Both the position numbers and the translations under genes were made by a program. From Heliocidaris tuberculata (taxonomy: Eukaryota; Echinodermata; Echinoidea; Camarodonta; Echinometridae), in contig CM046844.1 in the NCBI GenBank assembly GCA_025618425.1, positions 1,497,500 to 1,561,499 on the forward strand: DNA of 64,000 nt, given 5' to 3'. The first letter of the stretch is position 1. Each line of letters starts with the position of its first letter. Under the pieces are notes generated by a model. It was not told where the DNA came from and searched no databases. It worked only from the letters and a program-made list of their open reading frames with translations. Of this stretch, positions 1 to 12,400 are shown piece by piece.

Positions 1-346
1 AGAATTGTGAAAAAACTTACTTTTTGTTATCTTTTATCACTCAGAAAGTATATTTTTTAATGTCTTTGTGGGTATATTTACATGTCTGCCAAGAGTGTAT
101 TGTAATATTGTAGTATTACAAAGACCTCTAAGGAAAAGAACAGAAATTCATTGGTGTCAAAATTTTGATGATATATTTAAATGTGTTCCTTAAAAATTTA
201 CCGGACTGGTCCAAAACCTGGCAAGGAATTTTAGAAGTTAACCAGCAAGACCAGACCAGGATTTTGGGTTGTGAGCTACAGCACTACAGGGAAAACTAAA
301 AGGGGGTTAATTTGCAAAAATGGAAAAAGAGTTATAAAAACAATAC

Positions 347-466
347 CTGGAATTCGTGTAGTGCTTGTTTGCCCATGTAAGCTTCCTTCTTTATCTTGAT
401 TTCTAGTGCTTCAGGAATGTCAGGTACTACGAAGTCAATGAATCTTGAAATGCCAAAAACAAAATG
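347..466 (-). CDS. ANO: Anoctamin coding exon 19 (end of TM10)
   Basis: Acceptor TTTTTTCACAG before 466, donor CAG|GTATTG after 347. It encodes residues 828-867: [42 protein letters not shown]-(I/V)-P at the end of the last helix and the following basic helix are conserved. The donor shows that at least one more exon lies to the left; 1-346 contains nothing I can recognise as that exon. Confidence 0.94.
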
Positions 467-3400
467 CTGTGAAAAAATGGACCAGAGAAGGAAGAGAAAT
501 GTGAATTTCTCATTGTTTGACATATCGATTCTTAGTATCCGCAATATGGTGCGCTACCCATCGGGTGCAATGGACAGGCCAAAATCTGCAATGCAACGTG
601 GGAAATAGTTGATATGAGAAAGCCGGAAATGGGAAATCCTTGCATCTGACTGGCTGAGAGCAAATTTGTCAGTAAAAATCACTGACAAGACATGTGATGA
701 AATGCCCCCCAGGGAGAGCTAGTCTGTCATTTCAAGATAAATGCATTAAAGATAATATAGGGTTATCAACTCACTGACTATTGAAATTTCTCATTCCCGT
801 AGATTTAATACAAGGCCCACCAGGTTCCAGTAGGTAATGGGTTAAAGTTGCCTGTGATATTTGAGCAACTTAATTAGGGTTCTAATTCTAACCCTTTCAG
901 GAAAGGAATTATTTAAGGGCTAAATCGATCATATTTTGTTCTTCAAATTGGCATTTTATTTTTCTTTTAGTTCTGCATGGTTCTGATCAGGTGTAATGTC
1001 TTTGAAAACAATAAACATGGTTAGGAATTTTGTCAAAAAGTTGAAAAATTGCCAAGTTTGATATTAAAAAACAATGATTTTGAACCTCTCAATGTGTTGC
1101 CAATTTAAGGATTTTAAAGCTTATTCTTGTTTTTAAATTTCCTTGCATCAAACGCAATATGGTCATGCAACAAAAATGGACATAGTATGTGCAAAATTTT
1201 TGCTCTTTCTACTCATGCATCTGGTATATATTTTAGAGCTCTGAATCAAAAGTTATAAAGCTAAACCATAAAATGTGGCCAATTGTCTCAAAAGGGTTAA
1301 TATGAAGTATGTTCATACTGTAAGCTAATGGGAAAAGATAATTAATCCATGTGACTCATTTTCTACATAACTGAGGGTCTGCCAGTGCTGTTTTGCAGTG
1401 ACTCCATCTCATAACAGAACTATTACGCAAATGGAAAATAGTAAACTATTATAATAGTAAACATTCGTGGGAGATGAGTAGGTATATGGGCCTTACCTCA
1501 AAAAGAATAACAAAGCCTAGCCTGACTGATAACAGCTGCCAATAGAAGATGGTGTATTCCCCTTTGTCATCTCGGAAGTCTTTATATCTGATTGGATAAA
1601 TAAAAACATATTGGAGTAAAATACTAATACATCTACAACAGTGTTACTGTCCTACCAGAAACTTTTGTGCACAATTAATGTTCCCAAATTTCACGAGTGG
1701 TTCAAACTCACAAAAGTTTCATGCCATGAAAATTATTGAATCATAATTGACATAATACTAAATCTTTGCAAAATCGCGAAAAGTTTCTTGCTGTGAAAAT
1801 GGCTGTCGTTACAATTCAAGAAAGTTCCATATCGCTACGTTTCTTGTTTTACAGCATACCAAAATGGAATGGTATCAAACTCAAATTCAACACACAAGAT
1901 ATTTAGAAGGTTCACAGATTTCATAAAGAATTAAAATACTATACTGAATAAACTAGAATATCACTGAAGATGATTAATACCCCCGCCCCAATGTATGTGC
2001 CAAATTTCCTGAGCATTGCTCGAAAAATGAGGAAGTAGTTTGATGTGCAATATTTTCCTGTTTTATTTCCATATGTCATTACCATGGTAACGCAGTTTGC
2101 CACACATTGAAAAAATATGTCTTGCACATCTTTACCACAAGACCAATGTGTGTGCCAAATTTCAAGAGCATTGCTCGAAAAATGAGGAAGTAGTTCGATG
2201 CGCAAGATTTCCATCTGATTTATTGCCATGATATGCCGTTACCATGGCAGTACAGGTTCCGACACATTCAAAAAATATGTCTTGCACATCTCCATCCCAA
2301 GACAAATGTGTGTGCCAAATTTCATGAGCTTTGCTCGAAAAATGAGGAATTAGTTCGATGCGCAAGATTTCAACCTGATTTATTGCCATAATATGCTGTT
2401 ACCATGGCAACACAGGTACCGGCACATTAAAAAAATATGTCTTGCATATTTTCATCCCAAGACCAATGTGTGTTTGGCGAATTTCATGAGCCTTGCTCAA
2501 AAAATGAGGAAGTAGTTCAATGCGCAAGATTTCAACCTGATTTATTGCCATAATATGCCGTTACCATGGCAACTCAGGTTCCGGCACATTCAAAAAATAT
2601 GTCTTGCACATCTCCATCCCAAGACCAATGTGTGTGCCAAATTTCATGAGCATTGCTCAAAAAATGAGGAAGAAGTTCGATGCGTAAGATTTGCAACGGA
2701 CCGACCGCCCACCCGACCGCCTGACCACATGCTAATTCCTATATACCCCTTTCAAACTTCGTTTGGCGGGGGGTATAATAATTTAAGAAGCTTCCTGTAG
2801 AGCTATATAATAGCTTTTCTGACTGGCGTCATAGTACCATTCTTTAAAAATGTATAAAGTATGAAATAGTCTAAAGTATGGCCAAAATTGTTCTGCTGTA
2901 ACTTTTATACTGGTTGAATTCCGAAGTTCAATTAACCCAGGACCAATACTATACCTAACCCTAACACTTACCTTAACCCTAACTTTAATCCTTTCAGGGG
3001 CCCGTTGCACAAAACTTGCGTTTGATCGCAACTCCTAAAAATCAAATGCAAGTCCTTAAAGGGACCGAAAAGTCACCAATCGTGGTGCTTTGGAGCTTGG
3101 CCCGGCTCGGGTAATATTCAGGAATCTCCGTACATCTTTGGTAAACGAGCACGCAATTGCAGTGATACGCATTCGACCAAAGAAAGACGAACTGAACAGC
3201 CCAACTGACCAACTACCCCACCCTCGACGACAATTTTGTTCGCTGCTCCGAGATTGTTGTTATGCACGACCTTGCAATAGGGGCAAGCAAAAGAAATTGA
3301 ACGTACATGGATATCGAGCGGTGGCTCCCTTTAATGCGCACTTCTGATTGGCTGAAAATAAAGTTGCGTTTGATTTTCCCGAGTTGCGTTCGAACACAAG

Positions 3401-6400
3401 TTTTGTGCAACGGGCCCCAGGACAGGAATTATTTAAGGGCTAAATTGATCACATTTTGTTCTTCAAATTGGCAACAATGATATTTTTCTTTTAGTTGGTT
3501 CTAATAAGGTGTAATGTCTTTGAAAACAATACACTTGGTTATAAATTTTGTCAAAAAAATTGAAAAAATTACTAATTTTGATGGAAAACAATGATTTTGA
3601 ACCTCTTGATATGTTGCCAATTTAAGGATTTTAAAGCTTATTTTCATTTCTAAAATTCCTGGCATCAAAATATGGTTATGCAGCAAAAATGGATATAGTG
3701 CGTGCAGAAATTTTTGCTCTTTCTACTCATGCATCTGGTATATCTTTAGGGCTCTGAATCAAAAGTTATTGAACCAAAATATGGTCAATTGTCTTGAAAG
3801 GGTTAAATCTAACCTAACACATAATTGCAACCATAAATATATAAACAAAATAGACCAAGGAGCATTCATCACTGGAGCAAATGTCACCTGGGCCCTGTTT
3901 CATAAAACTTGTTATAAATAACAAGTTGCAGTAACTGATATAAGCTACTGAAATCCTTGCATCTGATTGGCTGAGAGAAAATTTGTCATAGAACTTTAGC
4001 AGTTGTTATATAATTGATAACAAGTTTATGAAACAGGACCTGGGCCAAATGTTTCCAAGCGAATGTTAGATCACGATTACTATATGCTTAATGTAGAATC
4101 ACAGATTTGTAGATTTACTAACCTGCATGGTGCATCAGAGGCGTTGGCTGGCGCGTGGGCAAGAGTAAAATTGACATACCCATCCAAATCAAACTTATAT
4201 TGATACTGATAGAGCAACTTGGGTAGAAATTCTGATGTAAACGCAATCAAGAAGGCCTGTTTACATAAATAGAAAGATGATCAAAGGCATATTGAAAACA
4301 TATTTTGATATTAACTCTAAATGGCAGACAATAAAATCCTTTTAAAAAGTCAAGAGTTATTGTTTGCAAAAAGATGTCTATTTTTGTTGTGAAAGCTTTA
4401 AATTCCTCAAATCATAAAGTGGCACAGGTAGGCTAGAATGGCCTATTTAATGAGTTCATTCTGTGTTGGGAGGTAACATTTGATTCATGAGTGACAAGTA
4501 CATCATGGATAACAAGGAAATTCAAAAGCAGTTGGCATGGCAATGCAATGTACAAAATGAGAAGATACCCATAGTTGAACAAGTAAATGAATTGATAAAC
4601 TCAAGAGATCATGGTTTTTTAATCAAGGAGTGTGAGCCTATTATTACATATTCATATACACTGATTGTAGCCTGCTACACTTTGGTGTTTTTTTGTTTTT
4701 GTTTTTGTGAAAGATTCTTTGGTTGCTTTTAAAAAAATACATGTTCATCCATATATTTCTTTCTTTTTTTTGTATTGTAGAAGACTGTATATATTGTTAT
4801 TTTTCGTATTTTCATATGTGCTGTTTAAAAGCAAATAAAGAACAAATCAAATGGAAAAAAAAATCATGAAGCACTTTAACTGTGTAAAAAAAACTCCCAT
4901 GAAAACACAAAATTGTTGCTGTTTTCTATACTACTACTGTTTTTTGAACAAATTTATTCGCATGAAATTTGTCATTTCAAAAGGTGGCAAATCTGCTGCA
5001 AAACAACCATAAAATGAAGAATCATGGTTGAAAACAAGGTTGTTTGGAAAACTACATGTATGTAATGTCAATACATTGCCAAAGCTTTAAATTTCTAAAA
5101 GCAGAAAAACAAAAAAATCACAAACAGCAAAATTAAGTACTGAATGTCCAGAATAATATTACATTAAAAAAACTCAACTAATGCAGAGTGTTTTTTGTCT
5201 ATCGGCTCAAGCATATTTTGTAATTTGAAGCATTTGATATGAAAATATGAAATATCTTAACTACCAAAAGGCATTCTTCATGCACACAAGAATTAAATTC
5301 TGCTAGGTTGGACAAATCAAAACGTGTGTTGGACCTAACTCATGTATCTGACAAAGCCTTTACACTACTAGTATACCAGAGAGCTTTCAAATAACTATAA
5401 TCATCTAAACTATCAAAAGGCATTCTTCCTATACAACAAAAAAATTCTGCAAGGTCGACAAGTCTTGTCCTAACTCAGGGATCTGACAAAACCTTTATAC
5501 TCCACCATAGAGAAGCGGACACAGGTCGCAGGGTCATCATACGCAGAAAAAGAACCCAGACCAGCATATTCATGGTGAAGTTTACCTCATGTAGGTAACG
5601 GCATGAAACAATTAATGCAAACAGAGAATGAAAATAAAAAGGGAGCAGAGTGTCAATCCATGAAGATCTCACAAAGCAAAATATTGATCTCTTATGCAAG
5701 GCATCTCATCACAAGCAGGTCCTATTAGTAAATGCATTATCATCTGAAAGCCATATCACCACCACACTTCTAGCTACTTCCAGAATATGCTGTATTGTAA
5801 TGTTTTTTTCATATCTGCCATTGTACAATTGTTTATAATGTTTTTTTGTGAACTTTTATAATAGAATGTGGAAATATAACTTGAATTGACCTTGAATATA
5901 TAACTTGAATTGAATCCTACTTACATTGCTGATGACAGCAATCTGTGCAATTATCTCCAGTATATCAAACCACACCCCGATGTCTTGCGCCCTCTCAGCA
6001 ACAGGTCGTCGCAGCTCACAGACAAATTTCTGGGCATCTAGTCTGATTTCAAGCCAGTTGTTGAGGATGGCAAAGACGGGGGCAAGAGGGAAGGCTGCCA
6101 CAAAGATTGTGATGAAACCAAACTGGATGACTACAAGAGAAAAAGGACAAGAAGCAAGAATGAACAGCCTTTTAAAATCAGTTGAATATGATTTCTTTTT
6201 CATTTAATATATATATATATATGATAATCAACGAACAATATTTTGTATCACATCTCATTTGTTTTATAAAAACTAACGTCTACTTATAAGTAGAACATCT
6301 CGCTGTTCCTACAGTGGACTTACTCATTTCCAGGTACTCTTCAAACAGGCCTTCATTAGGTACCAGCTGGTAGTCTTCTTCCCAGCGGCTGCCTTCTTCT

Positions 6401-9400
6401 TCTGATCCTCCGAACGCTGACCCCTTGACCTTCCACCTGATGATAAACTGCTTCAATTTCCTGTCATTTATTCACATAAACAATAAGTTTCACTTTATAT
6501 GCAAATGGCCAAAACGATGAAAGCATTATTTCAGAGATCAAGATATTTCAGACTTAATTTCTTCGATCATCAAAAGTACGATTTTCTGTTCCTCAGTTAT
6601 GATAGGCATCCTTGAACTTTATTCATTTACTGAGGCTTGATAGCTGTGCTGCTTCCTTCAAGGAATGCTTTTGAGGTAGCTGAGAAGAATAAAGTAGCAT
6701 GATAAACCATGTTTTATTTTGCAGTTGCTTGTAAAAGTATTTCTTTTTAAACAAAGGAATGCATCTGGCCATTCATAGTCAATTCTCCCTATCGCATATA
6801 GCTCTCCGAATCCGAACGCATGCGGCGCTCTAATTTTGGGGCATGTGATTGCTGGCAACTGAGCTTCCGGGTCCGGCCGGAGCGTCATTGACAATGTGTT
6901 AGAAGACGTGGTCAGCCTAGCAAAAACTCTCTTTTGTTCCTAATCTAGCAAATAATCTTGTTTTTATACAGTTGATATTTAAATGGGATTCTTCTGTGAA
7001 GCCACCTATAAATGTGGGATGTTGAGCCGACGATGCAAAACGTGTTTTCAGCAGAACAATCACGCACGAAAAAAGCAAGGAAATATCAGTGTATGCTCGC
7101 TGTAGCTATAGATTGGAACCGGAACTTTATGTGCCAACATCGTTGTCCCCGATATCAGTATCGGGAGCCGATATTGGCTGATATCGGCTATATGCGATAG
7201 GGAGAATTGCAAGAATGAAGACAGTGGATAAACTGGAAAGAAACTTACGGAATTGCGACCTCTTGACAGTTGTTGATGATCTGTTTTCCCACCATGATAA
7301 TGAAGAGCTGCTGGGCTAGTTCTACCAAACATCCTCCACTGCCGCATGCTTCATCTCGTAGACCAAAGAATGTGTTGTAGTTGCCTGGGTAACCCAAGAA
7401 TCTATGAGAAAAGGATCATTTAACATTCTTGAAAATATCATTTCTTACTTGAAAATCTATCATTCCATAATATCATGACATCATTGTCCATCGTTAAGAT
7501 ACTTATCATACATTATGTTTCTTTGACTGTACCTATTAAGAACTAGATCAAAGGTATGAAATGAACAATACTATCACAGGATCAAAGATAATTACTGAAA
7601 CATTTCTGCTAATAATTAAAAACATTACTTTTCTGGACATAACTTTGAAACAGCCTTCCACAGTACATCAGGAGTGCTGAGCTTTTATCAACTTTTATGT
7701 TAACTCTCAAGGCCTATCTGTTCCCACTTGCGACATCAACCCAAGAATAATAACACAAAGAGAAGAATGGAAAATAAAATTTCGTATTTAACACACTGAC
7801 TATTAATCAGTGAATTCTGTGAGACATTTTTGAGCAAGTGCCATGAGCGCCCGGCAGCTACAGCAGATACAAATGCTATACAAGGTATGTAGCACAAAGA
7901 GAAACAAAGAAAGATTGATATACTGTAAAACCAGAAATTTTCACATGCATGAAACTTTCCCAAATTTCGAGTGGTCGAGATTCGTGAAAGTTTCATGCCG
8001 CAAAATAATCAAATCACAGTTGAAACAACATAAAATTATAATTACAATTCGTCTAAGTTTCTTGCTGCAAAACTGCAAAAATTATTTTTCACATTTCCCA
8101 GCACTCAACCTTCTCTTTAAAGCTTTTGCCCCCCCCCCCAACAAAAAAATAACAGATATTTGTACATCTCGGTTAGGAAGACATCACTTACTTTCCTTTG
8201 AAGAATGCAATGTAGAAAATAGATGAGAAGAAGTTCATGAACTGAAAGATGAAGACCTTGAAGGTCAGGTTGTCCTCATACTCTGTCTGAGTTCGATGCA
8301 TCTCTGTTGAGAGAAGTGAGACAGATTTTCATTAACTCATATTATACATGAATTAAGTTCACAATCTCATCTTTAGGCAAGAGTTGCATGAACGAAGGAA
8401 AATATTAGCTTTGTTGGCAGATGTGATGTGATTCATATTATCGATACTACTACAGTTCAACAATCAATAAGCATACTACATCTACATGTGTGTGATCGAC
8501 ATTGTGACAACATCAGCATTATCTCCATGTATGATGGATGCTTTCAAGACGAGTAACTCCATGTTACTACAAAACAAGCAAAATAATAGACCTTACCCCA
8601 ATCATTCATGATGACAGCTAGCTTCTGATAAACCTGGCCCAGCACCATGATCAAGATCAAGTTCAGGATGGCCCCTGTCATGCTGGCGATAGTCTGGGCA
8701 TTGGACCGGAAGAGATCATTCTGCGAAAGGGGTATGCTGACCAAGACTCGGTACATGATAACGCCCACAAGGAAGATGATTACCAAAGAAACCTGGAGAA
8801 AAAAGGAGGATCACAAAAACATAATGTGTGGTTACATGATGAGGGAAGATGGTGATAAAGGAATAAGAACATAAAGGAACAAAAGGACAGAAACACTTGG
8901 GAAGGAAAGATCAAAATTATCTTCTTTCTTTAAAGGTAAGAAATTCAAAGAATCTGCACAAGATAATGATACAGAAGAACTTGCAGAAGAAGGAGAAGAT
9001 ATACATATGTAGAAGAGAAAGACGAAGACAAAGAACAAGAAGATGCTGATGATAATGAAGAAGATGAAGAACAACATGATGAACACAAAAAGAAGAAATA
9101 GAAAAGAAGATTCAGAAGATGAAGCAGCACATGTAGAAAAAGAAAAAGAAAATGAAAGATACAGACAAACTAAAAACAGAGGCAGAAGCAGAAGAAGGCA
9201 ATGAAGAAATCAGTTACCATGCCAACTATGACAAAGATACCAGTTAGCCATCTTCTCTTCTTGATGTCCTCAGGGAAGTAAGGTTCCATGATCCCTGTAA
9301 TCGGGTTCTCTTCCATTGCAGGGGCTTGAGCTGCAAACTGGGGTCGAGGACGCTCCTGGGTGATATCAAGGATTGAGGTAGAACAATCATTAAGTTCATT

Positions 9401-12400
9401 AAGTTCATAACTCCAGGCAGAGGAATGGAAATCTGTGTTGTTTACTTGGTATACATGTACATGTAGTTACATGCAGAAACAAATATGCAATCATACAAAA
9501 AAAACTGTTATCAAAAAATAGTTCAGAGGAATACTCTACCTATATACCATCAAGTTTATATTAGTGAATGGACATTGTGGCAGATTACAACCCGTTACTA
9601 TACAATTTATCCAATGAAGTCTGCTGCTACTACTACTACTAAAGGGATTCTGTAACTTTGTGGAGCTAGGTTTGATTAAATAAATAGCTGAATTTGATAT
9701 CTGTCTTGTATAATGATGTTCAGAAGGATAAATAAATAGCCAGGCATAGAAAAGTTTTCAAATATATAATGATATTATTAAGATATCTATGACTGAATAC
9801 TCCCATTTACAAAAGCATATGGCCATATACGCTTTAGTCTAACACTGAGTCTATGGGGGAAAATAAGTCTGGCATTTCTGGTCACTTGCATATGTTTACT
9901 TTTGTGAAGCACATGATGATTTTGAAGTGCCTTTTTTTTTTCTGGGCTTCATTTTTACACATTACATACACTGATAGCATGTAAGGCCAGGCAGTTCAGA
10001 TTTCATCAAGCCTCTACAAAGTTACCAAATCACTTTAATAATAATAATGATAATAAATCTTATAAATACCATCTAATAAGACAGATTGTACTTACAGGTC
10101 TATTTTTTTGTTCATCTACACACTAATATCTTTTATGTCATGCAAAAGAAACCATTACAAAGTATATATTAGTGAATGGACATTGTGGCAGATTACAACC
10201 CTTTACTTTTAATGATATTTTACATCATGATTCATGAAGCCCCATTGACTTTCAAGAAGACAAACTTTTCCGTCAAAAAATATTAGCTTTAATACTAAAA
10301 TTTGGGCAGAATCTACCACTTCCACTGAACCGTCTACTACTTCAACTACTACTTACTATGCCACTTCCATTGAGACATTATCAATAATACTCACACCACT
10401 ACCACCTATACTTGTAATACTTGTAATGTACAACTATCATCACTACCACTTACTACTACAAATACAATAAATGAAAGTAGGAAGGTTGTGAGAATACCTC
10501 TTCTTCTTCAAAATTCCAACAGTCCCAGTGATGAGCTAGACTAGCTTGTTTCCTCTTCCAGCTTTCTAGAAATGATACCGCTGTTTCAAGAAGTATGTTT
10601 GATAAAGAGACATGGTTAGGAGAAAACATAATACACTTAAAGCAGCTGTGAACCTGTTACCTCATGCATCTGGAATAAGTTCTTGCATTTCTTAGAAACA
10701 GCACTTCAAATTACTTTTTTAAAATCTAAAATCATAGTTCAACCCTTCCTAATGGATGCGTGGATGCGATCATCTAAACTACTATTCTTATTATCATCAT
10801 ACTAGCTTTTAATATATCATTTTATTATGATATTATAAACTGAAATATGGTTAATTGGACAAATTTGTTTGTAATGCTAGGTTAACACAGTTACGGCTAC
10901 TTTCTTCTGTTTCATTATCTTCATCTCTTTCCTTAATTTTCCTTTTTCTTCTTATCACTGGCTTTATCTGCATCTCTGCTGCTATTTCCATTTTTTAATC
11001 TTTTAAATTCTTTGATGTTTTCCCTTTAAAATATAGTCCTCTTTCTTTCATTGTTGCATTGTTCTTCCAAAAGAGCCTTGAATTAGGAACCTTAATGTAT
11101 TCTAGACTATTTGACAAAATCCTACTTACCCCAGAATGACATGAATATGGAGAAGAAGACAGTACCAGGATGGTCAAACAGGATTGATATCTGACCAAGA
11201 AAAATTAGATGATACACATTAAAGTCAACAGTTATATAGTTTGACATTCATGTAAAACTATGAATATCAACCAGTGCCGAATATGGTCTCAAATCAGTTT
11301 CATTGTTATTGTCATTTGCAGTTATTTAATTAAAGGGAAAACTATTCATGGACCGACTCAAATAACCTATAATTTACTCCATGATGAGAAATATTGAAAC
11401 TAGTTCAAAACATGCATTAATAGTCACAAAATATGTAGCACAGTCTTTAACATTTGATTATAGAGTAATATGTAAAGTGCCTTTGTACCACTGTGACAAG
11501 ATGACCATTATAATGAATCACAAGGATCAAAGACTTTACCTCTGCTTCTAAGCATGTGTCTGATAGGTTCCAGTGAGTGCAGCCTATTTCTATGTCACAC
11601 TGCGGACACATGCGGAAATCATCCGCGCTATCACAGATCTGATTCCTGAAAAATGCAGAAAAACATTGGATAAAATTAAAGAAGGGTTTAGGGTTAGACT
11701 AAGTTCTAGTAATTAAAAATATATTTTGGAAGAAACTGTTTCAAGTAAATTTTAAATATTTGATCGCATAGTAATCAATTGTATCATTGTATCATTGGCC
11801 ACATTGCTTGGGTACCAGCAAAATGTAACATGATTGATGAAATACTTAGAAAACCACATTAACTGAGAAGCACCACATTGTGGACTTGTTGCTAAGCGAT
11901 TTGAGGAATAGCTTTAAATCTGAATATATATATATCTATATATGACTAAATTGGTCCGTTGCATGTGCTATTTCTTCATGCTTACAGGTGGAATGATATT
12001 TCTCTTTTAAATAAGATATAACTATACTCCTGAACCTTTCAAATATCTTTTTTTCTACCTCTCTCTGTCTTCTCTTCTTGCTGTTATTTCTTTCAATGCA
12101 GTAGTACTATATTTTGTATTTATTTGTTTTCAAGACAGAACATACAATGACCATGAAGTCTTCATGTATTTCAATGTTTTTAGAGATTGATCAGTAAATT
12201 CATTGTCAAACCCTCACTTTTTGACTTTGTATTGCTCCTATATTATAATTTTTATTTACACCTGCATATGTGTTCCCATGATTTCATTTGATTGTAAAGA
12301 ATACACTGACTTTGACTGATTAACTAAACTGATCTGGGCCCCCATTTCATAAAACTTGTTATCAATAACAGGGGCGGATGCAGGGGAAGGCTGAATCGGC

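Larger units (their letters stand above)
2987..3804 (+). repeat. MITE family A, copy 2, split by an insertion
   Basis: The left stub (AATCCTTTCAG) ends at 2997 and the element resumes at 3421 with GACAGGAATTATTTAAGGG; it ends with TTGAAAGGGTTA at 3804. Removing 2998-3417 plus one CAG restores the family consensus CTTTCAGGACAGG. Confidence 0.8.

Noticed and set aside
1..346. The last coding exon of the anoctamin gene
   Set aside because: No minus-strand acceptor followed by a basic C-terminal frame could be recognised; the exon is presumed to lie outside.
4487..4732. An 81-residue protein [15 protein letters not shown]...
   Set aside because: No known family, no splice or promoter support, lies within an anoctamin intron on the opposite strand.
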